The notes under the pieces: model-generated | Databases searched by the model: none | What the model saw: only the letters and a program-made list of their open reading frames with translations | What the model was told of the DNA's origin: nothing | Source of the DNA: Crossaster papposus | Taxonomy: Eukaryota > Echinodermata > Asteroidea > Velatida > Solasteridae | Direction of reading: 5' to 3' | Assembly: GCA_037893245.1 (NCBI GenBank) | Contig: JBAIAA010000531.1 | Span: 2,294,001-2,358,000 of the forward strand | DNA: 64,000 bases | Shown: positions 31,909 through 43,525 of the stretch, in pieces | Numbering within the stretch: the first letter of the stretch is position 1 | Layout of the letters: each line of letters starts with the position of its first letter | Made by a program: the position numbers and the translations under genes

Positions 31909-32083
31909 GTGCTCATGAATGGAATGGAGGTTACTTAATCATACCATTCCACCAACTGAAGGCACTTAATAATTGTTTTGTATAACTCCCCCAAAAAATA
32001 TCCTTGGCATTTGAATTTGATTGATGTTTGATTGACATTTTCTAACATGAAATCATGATTTGTTCATATGTGATTATCAACAG

Positions 32084-32519
32084 CTGAAGTATCCACTACA
32101 CCAGCTGTTCAGAGGCTAAGAGAGATGGTACAAGGCCGCAGATCAAAACCGCATCCAGTTAAGAAAGAGAGTATTACTCTACGAGTGTATGCCGGTTGGA
32201 AACACAGAGAGGAACATGACAAAGGTGCCACTAACAAATCACAGTAAATTGTGGTGGAGGCACCCATTCCTTAGATATTGAAAGGTGTGCATCTTCGAAG
32301 CAGTTGGAAGAGAAATTCACAACATTGTTTTTCCCCAATGGGAAAAACCTTGCTATGAATCTAGAGTTGAAGAACCTGCATCGGTGTCTATCAACCTTCA
32401 GCGGTGATGTTTTGAGTGACGTCCTGTTATGGGGGGCCAAATTTACTCTTGAAGGATTCTTCAAACAGATGAAGACCCATCCAATTAGACTATATCTGGA
32501 GACATCATTTCTTGATGAG
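32084..32519 (+). pseudogene. Third exon of gene copy 1 (basic linker and GGG-LFFP domain)
   Basis: Starts after CAACAG. It reads TPAVQRLREMVQGRRSK, then RVYAGWKHREEHDKG, then, after a one-base shift at about 32246, CGGGTHSLDIERCASSKQ and LFFPNGKN, and near the end MKTHPIRLYLET. The matching exon of copy 2 is 41759-42193. The shift and the stop just before it mark it as a pseudogene. No HECT exons follow before 35284, so copy 1 is also truncated. Confidence 0.8.
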
Positions 32520-35283
32520 GTACTCATTTATTATCAATTATTTTAACACAAATTGATGGGCTAAAATATTATCTGCAACTTTGTTGGTTGCTATTTGATG
32601 AAATCAAGACACCTTTACTTTTAAAATAACCATAAGTATGGTGCATTTAACATGTTTTTCACTGGAACATAAAGTATAATGCCCTTCTGTAAAATTTAAG
32701 AACTACATTGAGTATGATGTTAAAGCTAAGTAGCACACCTTCACAGGACATCTTTAAAAAAGTCACACCTGTTGAAGGTAAATATGTTCCTACAATGAAG
32801 TGGGCCATATGCAGATGATTACTTAATATTGTTGGTGGTGGGGGTGTCTGGGTAGTTAAAGGGTGCACATCAGACACAAGGTTCTTACAGCATATAACAC
32901 ACCTTTTCATTGCATGGTAAATGATGAATATAGTAACCAAAACATGTTTCATTTATGTTGGTTGATTTTTCAACATGTTGTTGATTTTGTTGATTTTTCA
33001 ATATATTTCCACTTAAAACCTTTAAATAATATACATAAGATATTCAAAAATAATTTGTAAACTATGATAACAGAAATGAACATAGGACACCAAGCGGAAC
33101 CATTTTAATGTATTTTCTGGTGTTGATTATTCCTTCCAAGTATTCTTCAGGCGATGAATGCATTCCTGATGTCCTGATGACCTGTAAACATGCCAGAAAC
33201 TGGTCACAAATCTCATCAGGTGGATTGTTACGGTGAAGATGCAACCTATGTAAAATCCTTTGCACAGTTCTTGTGCTAACAATTAAAAGAAGTAGGCCTA
33301 CTCGATTAGTAATAAATAATAAAATCGCAATCAAAATAATTAAAATCTAAAATCAACAAAAATTGTAAGCAAGTCTATTTATGACCAACAGACACTTCCA
33401 TTTCAATGTTACAGCTTACATACATGTACCTGCCAACGATGCCATGGCGAACATCAAGAATACAGCGTATTACAGCATATCGGTAACCCGCTTCAAAGTA
33501 ATGGCATACCAGTGCATCTCATATTATTTTCTGTTAAGTCAGTAAGTCATTTACAAAAGAATTATGATATCTACTTTCAAATAAATTCTTCTTTGATTAC
33601 ATGTGTACATTGACAAATTCACTAGGATAAACTTTGTTATTTTCAAATAATTTTTCTTAACATTTACTGACAATTAACAGCTTATGCCATGTGTTTAAAC
33701 AATTGTTATCAGTGAGAATTAAATATTAGTTATTGAGTGTTACACCCCCAACAATTACGGGAGAAGATCACTGCAGGGCGTTTAGTAAAGAGGATTCTAT
33801 AAAATAAAGACAAAGGTTTGTGGTGGTCAATGTTCAGTCTTCAATGTCTGGAGTCAGAATGACCCTTGAACAAAGACCACCACACAGCCCTCTAGTGCCA
33901 ACAGGAAGTGACATCACAGGCTTCTCCATGTGACCAGCAGCTGCATACAGTGAATGCAAATGGGTGGAGGTGTCCACTACAAAACGAGGGAGGTGTCTAA
34001 AACAAAAATGGAGGTGTCTTATAAACAAAGGGGTGTCCCAACCTCAACACTAGATTGTTTTCCGGACCCTTTTTGGTTGGGGGTATGATAGTAAAATCTG
34101 TCCTATTTCCAAACTGCATTTACAATCAATACTTTTTCTATCAAGCATTCCATGCGTATGATTGGAATAACAGCCTGACGTATATCGAGGAATAAAGAGT
34201 TTTGACATGTTCAAAGCATCATGGGTTAAGATGACAAAAACACATCAACCCTAATTGCATGAATATTGCTTTGCTTGTGACTCTTAATCTGATTTGGCAA
34301 TAGAAAGATGACAGCATGTCTTCCAATAGCACTGTTTGCTGATAAATATTTTATTTTAAAGTATTTGTACGTTGTGTATACCATGCTCGTGAGGATCACA
34401 AATTTGCTGACATGACCTGACCTAGGCATCACATACATGCGATGCTTCCCGGGTCAGGTCAGGTCAGGTCATCAGGATAAGTTTAATGAAATCACACTTG
34501 CGCAAAGACTGTTGTGACTGCGACGATGATCTCACGAAGTGACAAAAATCTCTAAATCTGGAAAATATTCATCTCGAGATAATCGCATTTGAAGTTGGAC
34601 CTTTTTTCACAAGGCATTTTCGATTATTTTGCAGTAACAGAATTCATTTTTTTTTGCATTGATCAAAACTAAATACTTTGCTCTATGCTAACTCATACTC
34701 GTTTGTTAAAAACGTCTGTTAATTAAACAAAAATTATTAATACAACTGTTTTTGCACTTCGTGAGAACATAAAACGCGGACCCTTCACTCTTTATTCGTA
34801 CGTTTGTATACTGTTATATGCACTTCGTGAGATTGCCGTCTCTTTGTAAAATTATTACATTTTACTTGTGAGCGCGCGCGCGTATGTTCTATTTCAACAT
34901 CGTACACGTGGTTGTGCACGTGTATGCTCCCATCGTAGACGCGAGCAAAACAAGAAATGATCGCCAGTCCCCGATAACGAGGTAACTCTTCTGCACTTCG
35001 TGAGAACAAAAAACATGTAGTTCGGCTTTTTTTCAAATGTGTGTTTACGCTAATTAAAAAAGTAAACAAAATTTTGCTTTGATACATGGTCAAGTTGTTC
35101 CTTGAAACAAAAGTGACAAAAAGGCTAGTAAAACTCAACGTCGACAAATATTTGATTTTGGACGTTTTCTGCACTTCGTGAGATCGTCAACGTACACGTA
35201 CATGTATGTAGTTGCACCACTAAATCTTAACAGCACGCACAAATATAACAACGATAACCACGGCCCTTATTTTTGTTATATGT
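32520..35283. other. Long stretch with no clear gene
   Basis: Mostly AT-rich. A minus-strand reading at 33263-33062 (STRTVQRILHRLHLHRN) faintly recalls the helix-turn-helix region of integrase-core proteins common in invertebrates. GGTCA repeats lie at about 34408-34473 in inverted array. A group of five copies of GCACTTCGTGAGA lies at 34528-35183. No exon can be defended. Confidence 0.4.
34528..35183. repeat. Dispersed 13-bp motif array
   Basis: GCACTTCGTGAGA occurs exactly at 34754-34766, 34820-34832, 34993-35005 and 35171-35183, and as GTCACTTCGTGAGA on the other strand at 34530-34543. Repeated short motifs like this often mark transposase-binding sites near an element end; I found no terminal repeats. 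Confidence 0.6.
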
Positions 35284-35680
35284 ATGATGAACTGACCTGA
35301 TCTGTGACAAATCAACTAAAGTGATAACGTATAAAGTATTGGTGCGCCCCCTTCTGGAATATTGCCAAACCATATGGCACCCACATCAAAAGAACAACAT
35401 TGATAATATCAACAAGATTCAGCGACGAGCAGCTCGATTCGTATTACATGACTATGCCAGAATATCCAGCGTATCTCAGATGCTAAATAAACTTGAATGG
35501 GAACCTTTGGAATCAAGGCGAACCAAGGCCCGCCTTTGCACCATTTATAAGGAAACAAATTAACTCATCTTCTCCAGGCTCCGACTTCAACTATACAGAC
35601 CAGACAATCTTCAGGCCACTTCATCTACAGTATATTCCAAACAAACAGAAACTGTTATCTCCGGTCCCTATATCCATGGA
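35284..35680 (+). pseudogene. LINE RT C-terminal fragment
   Basis: Plus strand: VLVRPLLEYCQTIWHPHQKN, then INKIQRRAARFVLHDYARIS, then LEWEPLESRRTKARL, the region after the catalytic RT domain in CR1/Jockey-type LINEs. It stops at TAA 35561-35563 and goes on in another frame (FNYTDQTIFRPLHLQY). The catalytic part is missing. Confidence 0.75.
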
Positions 35681-35839
35681 CCATTCCCGAGTGGGGGCGA
35701 CGGCACGACGCGGCGCAGTTTTGTCGTCATACCATGGTATGGAATTCCATTGCTGCCATTTACGCGGCGCATTTGTGGCAGTGTTGCTTGGGTCCGCAGC
35801 CGTTTCTGCCGTCCGCGTCGCATTGTCGCGTTGTGCCGT

Positions 35840-35925
35840 CGCGACGTGCCGTCGCATTGTCGCATTGTCGCATTGTCGCATTGTCGCATTGTCGCATTGT
35901 CGCATTGTCGCATTGTCGCGTTTTG
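35840..35925. repeat. 8-bp tandem repeat (GTCGCATT)n
   Basis: Seven to eight perfect units at the right, with decayed GTCGC-rich units from about 35700. Two small open frames of His/Cys/Arg repeats here are translations of the repeat, not genes. Confidence 0.9.
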
Positions 35926-37146
35926 ACTGAATTAACTAGTGTTTCGCCAGTAGGTGGCGCACAAGACCTCACAGCTGGAGGCGAATGTGGGCTCACATTT
36001 TATCGCAACGGACGTAGTCTTGATCCAAGACCAAGCTAGCCGTTTATTTGTTCCGCGGCGCGCCGTCCGTATATATCCGGGCTTATTGAGGGCGCCCTTA
36101 ATTATCGCCAGATTCGTTCCTCTATCTTGGTCTTGGCGCAAGTGTCACGTGAACCCGGAAAATTCCGAGGACATTCCAAGCATAGCTCAAATTGCTACTC
36201 GTTTTTGTTTAATGTAGTGTACGATTATTATAGTCTGGTTCCCAGACCAAATATTTCTGACTATTTGTAATTTTTCATTTATTATTTAGCCGCCAATGTC
36301 ACGTGACCCAAAACTGGAGGAATTGCTTAACGTTCGCGATGTTTGAGTGTTTCCAGGTTTTTATAAAATAAAACTCGCATTGGCAAAAGTCAACACCAGA
36401 CGAAATGCCTAATAATATCACAGTCATTGTTGTCATTGTACTATTTTTGGTAAGAGCCGTTAACATTTGAATTGTTGCGTCGTCATAGCTACGCTGCTTG
36501 TATCGCGTCATTATCAATTTGTTTGTCGTCGGCGGCTACCTGACATACAATTTAGACGTCTAGGCCTAAACAAATTGTGAGGTCGGGGAACCAGACTACT
36601 ATTATTATACACGCTGTGTGTTTCCCATAAATTGCACACGGCGCCATTGCACAAAATAATGTACTTTCTTACACGTCCGCAAAAGGCGAACAATTTTCGA
36701 GTACAAGTGTATGCCTTTTGCGGACGTGTAAGAAACCACATTTTGTGCAATGGTGCCGTACGTGTACAATTTATGGGAAACACACAGTGACACAGCCGCC
36801 GGCGGCAACAAAATAGATAATGACGTAATACAAGCAGCGTAGCTATGACGACGCAACAATTCAAATTTTAACGGCTCTTACCAAAAGATAGCAAAATGAC
36901 TACAATGACTGTGATATTATTAGGCATTTCGTCTGGTGTTGACTTTTGCCAATGCGAGTTTTATTTTATAAAAACCTGGAAACACTCGAACATCGCGAAC
37001 GTTAAGCAATTACTTCAGTTTTGGGTCACGTGACATTGGCGGCTAAATAATAAATGAAAAATCACAAATAGTCAGAAATATTTGGTCTGGGAACCAGACT
37101 ATAATAATCGTACACTACATTAAACAAAAACGACTTAGCGCGCGCA

Positions 37147-38417
37147 TGTCGAGCCATTGTCACTCCCATACTCAAGAAACCCAACCTGGATTCCAACGAA
37201 TTCCAAAACTATCGGCCTGTCTCTAACATTCCTTTCCTCTCCAATGTTTTAGAGAAGATTGTGATCGGCCGTGTCAATGATCATGTCGATGATAACCATC
37301 TCCAGACGACGTTCCAGTCTGCTTACATATCCAACCATAGCACTGAAACATGTCTGCTAAAAGTAAAAAATGACATCATGCGAGCCATTGACAAAAATAT
37401 GGCAGTTCTACTCGTCATGCTTGACTTATCGGCTGCATTTGACACAATTGATCATAAACTTTTGATCGACCAACTCTCTAAATCGTTTGGTTTTCAGGGT
37501 TTAGCTCTGCAGTGGTTCGACAGCTACCTTGCGGGACGCAGTCACCGTGTTAGCATCTCTGGAGTGTTCACTGATGAACGACCCGTTGATTTTGGTGTTC
37601 CGCAGGGCTCTGTTGTCGGACCACTACTCTTCAATTTTTACACCCAACCTGTATGTACCATCATTGAAAATCACGATATGAATTATCACATTTATGCTGA
37701 TGACATCCAAATATATATAAATTTCAAACCCTCCATAGCAGGTGATTTAGATCGAGCTCTTCGTAAGATTTCAGCTTGCATCACCGATGTTAGACGCTGG
37801 ATGATTTACAACAAAATGAAGCTCAATGAAAACAAAACCCAACTTTTTATTGCTGCCAAATCCCGTATTTTGAACACACTCCCAGAAATTGTCCTCAAGA
37901 TTGGTGATTCCACAATTTCTCCTTCCCCTTCAGTCAGGAATCTAGAAGTCATTTTTGATTCTACAATGTCTATGTCCCCTCACATAACTTCTGTCTGCAA
38001 ATCTCTTAACTTCCATTTACGCAACCTTCATCGCATCCGAAAGTTCATTGATCTCAACACCTGTATTCATACAGTTCGTTCCCTCATCATTTTTCGCCTG
38101 GGTTATTGTAATTCGTTACTGTATGGTGTCAATCAGGGTGAGGTCAACAGGCTACAAACACTCCAAAATCGTGCCGCTAGGCTTGTTTATTCTGTTGATC
38201 GATTCCATGACGCCTCGCATCTCATTACGCAACTACACTGGCTACCAATGAATTACCGCATACTTTTCAAATTACTTCTGGTTGTGTTCAAATCCCAACG
38301 CGGTTCATCACCCTCCTACCTCACAGACCTATTATTCTCACATCAGTCTGGTCGGGAGGGGCTTAGATCTTCATCAGATAAATCCCGTTTGCAGGTAGCA
38401 ACACACACACAAGCTAC
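37147..38417 (+). pseudogene. L2-like LINE reverse transcriptase
   Basis: Open from 37147 onward without a stop. Blocks: IVTPILKKPNLDSNEFQNYR, FQSAYISNHSTET, MLDLSAAFDTIDHKLL, DFGVPQGSVVGPLLF and the catalytic IYADDIQIY. The C-terminal region includes RLGYCNSLLYGVNQ, LQNRAARLVYS and ITQLHWLPMNYRILFK. There is no endonuclease domain. The reading past 38417 into the palindrome is accidental. RT motifs look intact although the gene is cut at both ends. Confidence 0.88.
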
Positions 38418-39588
38418 TAGTCTTGGCCAAGACCAAGCTAGCCCGTTCATTTGTTCCGCGGCGCGCCGTCCGTATTATCTGGGATTATTGAGGGCGCCCT
38501 TTATTATCGCCATAATTCCTGGATCTCTTCCTCTAACTTGGTCTTGGCGCATCGATCACGTGAACCCGGAAAATTCCGAGGACATTCCAAGCATAGCTCA
38601 AATAGCTACTCGCCCCCGCATGCGCACTAAGTCGTTTTTGTTTAATGTAGTGTTCGATTATTATAGTCTGGTTCCCAGACCAAATATTTCTGACTATTTG
38701 TGATTTTTCATTTATTATTTAGCCGTTAATGTCACGTGACCAAAAACTGGAGGAATTGCTTAACGTTCGCGATGTTCGAGTGTTTCTAGGTATTTATAAA
38801 ATAAAACTCACATTAGCAAAGGTCAACACCAGACGAAATGCCTAAGACTATCACAGTCATTGTAGTCATTGTGCTATTTTTGGGTAAGAGCCGTTAGAAT
38901 TTGAATTGTTGCGTCGTCATAGCTACGCTGCTTGTATCGCGTCATTATCTATTTTTTTGTCGCCGGCGGCTACCTGACCGGACGTGTAAGAAACCACATT
39001 TGGCTATACGTCTAAATTGTAGTGTAGGTCAGGTAGCCGCCGGCGACAAAAAAATAGATAATGACGCGATACAAGCAGCGTAGCTATGACGACGCAACAA
39101 TTCAAATTCTAACGGCTCTTACCCAAAAATAGCACAATGACTACAATGACTGTGATAGTCTTAGGCATTTCGTCTGGTGTTGACCTTTGCTAATGTGAGT
39201 TTTATTTTATAAATACCTAGAAACACTCGAACATCGCGAACGTTAAGCAATTCCTCCAGTTTTTGGTCACGTGACATTAACGGCTAAATAATAAATGAAA
39301 AATCACAAATAGTCAGAAATATTTGGTCTGGGAACCAGACTATAATAATCGAACACTACATTAAACAAAAACGACTTAGTGCGCATGCGGGGGCGAGTAG
39401 CTATTTGAGCTATGCTTGGAATGTCCTCGGAATTTTCCGGGTTCACGTGATCGATGCGCCAAGACCAAGTTAGAGGAAGAGATCCAGGAATTATGGCGAT
39501 AATAAAGGGCGCCCTCAATAATCCCAGATAATACGGACGGCGCGCCGCGGAACAAATGAACGGGCTAGCTTGGTCTTGGCCAAGACTA
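38418..39588. mobile_element. Palindromic MULE-like element, copy C (1171 bp)
   Basis: Arms 38418-38979 and 39027-39588 are 562 bp each, with a 47-bp spacer, the same dimensions as copy A. The spacer is the reverse complement of copy A's spacer, so the two copies lie in opposite directions. The 9-bp duplication is ACAAGCTAC (38409-38417 and 39589-39597). Sequence identity with copy A is close to complete. Confidence 0.93.
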
Positions 39589-40099
39589 ACAAGCTACAGG
39601 CGACAAAGCGTTCTCCATCGCAGGTCCTAAAGAATGGAACAAAATCCCACGCTATATCCGAGACTCGCCTTCAGTTCAGATTTTCAAGAAGGGCCTCAAA
39701 ACTCACCTGTTTTCCCAAAACCCATTAGTAATATGTGCTATACCAGGTTGTTGACCTTGTATTTATTATAATTGTTTTTTGTTTTGTTTTTTCCTTCTTT
39801 GTGAAGCGCTTTGATCTTGGTAAAAGCGCTATATAAATACCTGTATTATTATTTATTATTATAGTAGCAATTTGAGCTATGCTTGGAATGTCCTCGGAAT
39901 TTTCCGGGTTCACGTGACACTTGCGCCAAGACCAAGATAGGGGAACGAATCTGGCGATAATTAAGGGCGCCCTCAATAAGCCCGGATATATACGGACGGC
40001 GCGCCGCGGAACAAATAAACGGCTAGCTTGGTCTTGGATCAAGACTACAACGGACGCAGCTAACGTGTGCCACGTACGGCGGTGCTAACTTCATGAAAA

Positions 40100-41513
40100 A
40101 TGGAGGGTATTTTACACCAGCTTGATCTGGAGCATCTGATAGAGGCATTTGAAGAGAACGGGGTATGTTACCAATTTACTGTTTTTGTGTCGTTGAGGTG
40201 TACCTAGGTTGTATTTGTTAAAAGAACATCAGTCAGAATGAGTAACTGTCAAACATGTTAACACTAAGTTAAGTCCGCTGAAATCAGACAAGGCCTGGTA
40301 AAATTGAATAGGACTAAAATAGGGCCTCATTTTGGTACATTTACATGGTGTAAACCTAGCTAAACAAAAAACGTATTTCATTTCGACATAGGCTACCTCC
40401 CTGGGCTACCTATAAACATTAACAAATGGGTCAATCATAATATTGTTTGGGTCTTTGTAGTTGTTTGGTTGCCAAGTCTTCATTTTTTTTGTTATAAGAA
40501 ATATGGGACAGATGTACTAAAACTGGAAGAAAATTGTTATGAATGAAGACAGTGATAGTTAAGATGTTTTCTAGAAAGAAAACAGAATATTCTTAATTGA
40601 ATTTGGGTCAAATATTGGGAGTGCAAGTGAGCTCAGTCATTCACTTTCATATATAACCACTTTAAGTAACCACAACATATTTCAATCATTGCCATATCAA
40701 GAAACAATAAACCCGTTAGACATTCTTAATGCACCATTGGATTGGATGACAAACTTACGACCTTTGAAGAGCATGCACACTTGCATATTGGTTATTATGG
40801 TTGTAGGTCCTATTCTTATAGCTAATAATGTGACATTGTTAGCTGTTCTAATTCCAGATCATTTGCATTCATCAGTAACTGATACCCTGACAGGGACTCC
40901 CCAATTATTTACTTATTGTTATTGTAATAAAAAAAAAATGTCCTTGTTATTATTTCCCTGATATTCCATGCAAAGATATGTGAAAATAGTATCTCTTAAC
41001 TCATGAGAGATATTTATTATAAAATCAATTAATATTTGGACTGGTTGACAGTGCCATAGGTTTGTGTATAAATTACAAGGTTGGTTTGGCCTCCAAACCC
41101 ACAATGCATGTAAAATGTCGAAAAGGTTTATTCACTCATGACTGAATAGCCAAATTCTTTGTGACTTCAGATAAATGTTATATACTGGCTTAGAATAATA
41201 GTAAAGGGCTTTAATCATTAACATTCCCCCCCATTTTTTCACGTTATTTTTATTTTATTTTTTTGAGGGGGGTGGGTTAAGGTCATATTTGCATGTAAAA
41301 AGAAAAGTTCAAAGGTTAACAGAATTAAAGATCATTGTTTCATATTCAATGGTTGCATAAAGTCACAACATATTTTCTTTTCATTTCATTTTTTTTTTAA
41401 GGTTGGACCTCGGAAAGCTGTTACCTTGACAGATGCAAAATTTAACACATTGGGTGTGACAAGAATCGGTGATAGAGCAAGAATTAGAGAAAAGTGTAGA
41501 AATTACATATCTG
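40100..41513 (+). pseudogene. SAM domain, exons 1 and 2 of copy 2
   Basis: Exon 1 (40100-40162) encodes MEGILHQLDLEHLIEAFEEN and one Gly, then GTATGT. Exon 2 (41402-41513) encodes the rest, including LGVTRIGDRARIREKC. Together they make a SAM domain of about 58 residues, a protein-interaction module. The ATG at 40100 was chosen because the upstream ATG at 40093 is out of frame and stops after 10 codons. Confidence 0.8.
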
Positions 41514-41758
41514 GTATGTTTTTGATGTTATATACGGCAAATTGTTATGCTTTAGTGGTTTTGTGATAAGGAACTCAAGTATTAAACCAAATAGACAGTG
41601 TGATAGGAAAAAACTATGATGGGATTAGACACCCTCCCCCAACCATGCAGACTGCTGTGTTACTTCGTGCAAAGAAATTAAATAATATGAAATATACTAC
41701 ATTAAATGTACAAAAAGATAATAAGATTTTACATTATTTTGCACTATTTTCTGATTAG

Positions 41759-42193
41759 GCAAAGCAGCTGCCTCTCCTGTCGTGAAGAAACTCAGGGAAA
41801 TGGTCAAGGGGAGACGCGGTGCCCAACCAGGTCCCAGCAGGAAGACATCAACAACCTTAAGAGTGCACATTGGATGGAAGCACAGGGCTAAATTTTAAAA
41901 AAGCCACAAGCAAGTCATCGCTGGTAAAGGCGGTGGAGGGTATGATATTGACTTGCCGCGAGATGCAGGAATCACTGATTTGAAGAAGGCAGTCATCAAC
42001 CTATTTTTCCCTCAAGGGAAAAATGAATTTCAAAACCTCAACATTGCAGACTTACAGTCGTACCTCGACATTCAGTGGACATTTGTTGCAGCCCAGTCTA
42101 AACTCAGGAGACCCTTTCACCATGGAAGGTTATTGTGAAGAAGTTAAGACTCACCCAGTCAGGATATATCTTGTTACCACAGATAAACGGGAG
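41759..42193 (+). pseudogene. Exon 3 of copy 2 (basic linker and LFFP domain)
   Basis: Reads SPVVKKLREMVKGRRGA, LRVHIGWKHRAKF, TAA at 41896-41898, then GKGGGGYDIDLPRDAG and KAVINLFFPQGKNEF, and after a shift near 42105 EEVKTHPVRIYLVTTDK. Close relative of 32084-32519. Both copies are broken just after the WKHR motif, at nearly the same place. Confidence 0.8.
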
Positions 42194-42617
42194 GTAAGTA
42201 TGTGCACAGTTCAACTTCAGTTGAAGCATATCAATCTCACTATAACTTTCATTGCTTAGTTATTTTAATCATTTGCTCATTGGGTTCAGTTATGTTCAGT
42301 GTTGTGTTGAAGTGATGATCATAAGGACATTCGTTATAGAAAAAGGCAGAAATGGATTATGATTTGCTGTTTTAAAAATGTATTTTAAAAAGTCTGAAAA
42401 TTCTTGTTCCAACATGGCATGCCAATAACTCTAACTGTTTTATACCAAAATTATACCGAATTGAATAATGTTAGGTTTCATACGTTATCGTACAAAATTA
42501 TGATTTTACAAAGTGCGTGACATTTTCTGTGGGCCAGAACATGTTTTGAAAAGTGAAATATTTTCCAATTTTTTTTTAATGTTTCCTGTTCCTTTTAAAA
42601 TTTTTATTTTATTGCAG

Positions 42618-42863
42618 AATGACTCGGACATAGATGATGATGACAGCCTTCCAGATGTTTTTCCAAGTGAAAATAACACCAATAGCAGCAGCAGCAGCAG
42701 CCACCGGAGGAACAACAACAGCAGCAGCAACAGGAGAAATGGCAGCCACAACAGCAATAGAAGCAACACAAACAATAGTAACATCGGTAGCAGCAGCAGC
42801 AGCAGCAACAACACAAGCAGCAGTGATGATAGGACACCATCCTCTTCAGGAATGGATATACAG
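42618..42863 (+). pseudogene. Exon 4 of copy 2: Asp start and Ser/Asn-rich repeat
   Basis: After ATTGCAG it reads DSDIDDDDSLPDVFPSE and then Ser/Asn/Arg runs made of AGC and AAC triplets, ending at CAG before GTAATG. It is in phase with exon 3. This is a disordered linker; the triplet runs are prone to length change. Confidence 0.65.
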
Positions 42864-43525
42864 GTAATGTAAATTTGGAATACAATTTTTGAAAAAAAAT
42901 CATATAGTGTAAGTCTTATGTCTGTCAATTTAAATTGTCTTTGGCTAAACATTCAACCCACATTTAATGACTACTAATTGTAGGCCTAAATTGAGTATTG
43001 ACTGTATGAATTTGTGAAAAATGTCAGTATGATGTACAGCATTAGTGTTTCCATTTTATGTTTATTGTGACATCTTTAAATTACTGCCAATGTGCCGTTT
43101 AATGCAAGACATTTTAATTGTATGTATACCAAATGCATTTGTTAAGCTAAACTTGATTGTTATAACGTCAGTTTCTTTTCTGTCCTGTTTAAACTTTTTG
43201 ATTTAAAATTGTTTCTACAACTTTTTTCTTGTCAATCTCACAGACAGCCTCAAGATAATGTATTATGCAGCCAGACACCCCAACCATAACTTTCCCAAGA
43301 AACACTCTGGTAAGGTTGTGCAGCTATTGATGAATAATGTTGTCTTGAATAATAGCGCCTCGTTTTTTGTTTTGTTGTTTGCATTTTAACAATAATGTTC
43401 TTTGAAACGAGTCAACCAAACCATGAATTCACTGATGAATTTGCTCTAGTCTTCTCACTAATATCGATTGTAAAACATTAAAAACAAAAGCAGAAGAAAA
43501 AAAGCAAGCTGTAACTTATAGTTAC

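Larger units (their letters stand above)
37147..39865 (+). mobile_element. L2-like LINE inside MULE copy B, split by copy C
   Basis: 5'-truncated at the start of RT; RT and C-terminal region run to 38417, resume at 39598 (FSIAGPKEWNKIPRYIRDS), and end in the L2-type tail AAGCGCTATATAAATACC with ATT repeats. Copy C (38418-39588) sits in the C-terminal region. Confidence 0.9.
36015..40047. mobile_element. Palindromic MULE-like element, copy B (older, interrupted)
   Basis: The left arm starts TAGTCTTGATCCAAGACC at 36015; the right arm ends with its complement at 40047. A 9-bp duplication CAACGGACG flanks it (36006-36014 and 40048-40056). The right arm is split by an L2 LINE at about 37147-39865. 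The centre, about 36600-36790, holds a further inverted pair around ACACGTCCGCAAAAGGC. It is clearly diverged from copies A and C. Confidence 0.9.

Noticed and set aside
33062..33334. Integrase-like exon on the minus strand
   Set aside because: Only a short helix-turn-helix-like phrase; no catalytic core or partner exon nearby, so kept only as a remark.
35621..35996. Several open frames of His, Arg, Cys and Asn repeats
   Set aside because: They are translations of the 8-bp repeat GTCGCATT in different frames; open in many frames because of the repeat.
38418..38703. Apparent C-terminal extension of the L2 RT
   Set aside because: The reading runs across the border of palindrome copy C; the true LINE continues at 39598.
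42604..42903. Cys-rich and Leu-rich ORFs on the minus strand
   Set aside because: They are the complement of AGC/AAC triplet runs of exon 4.
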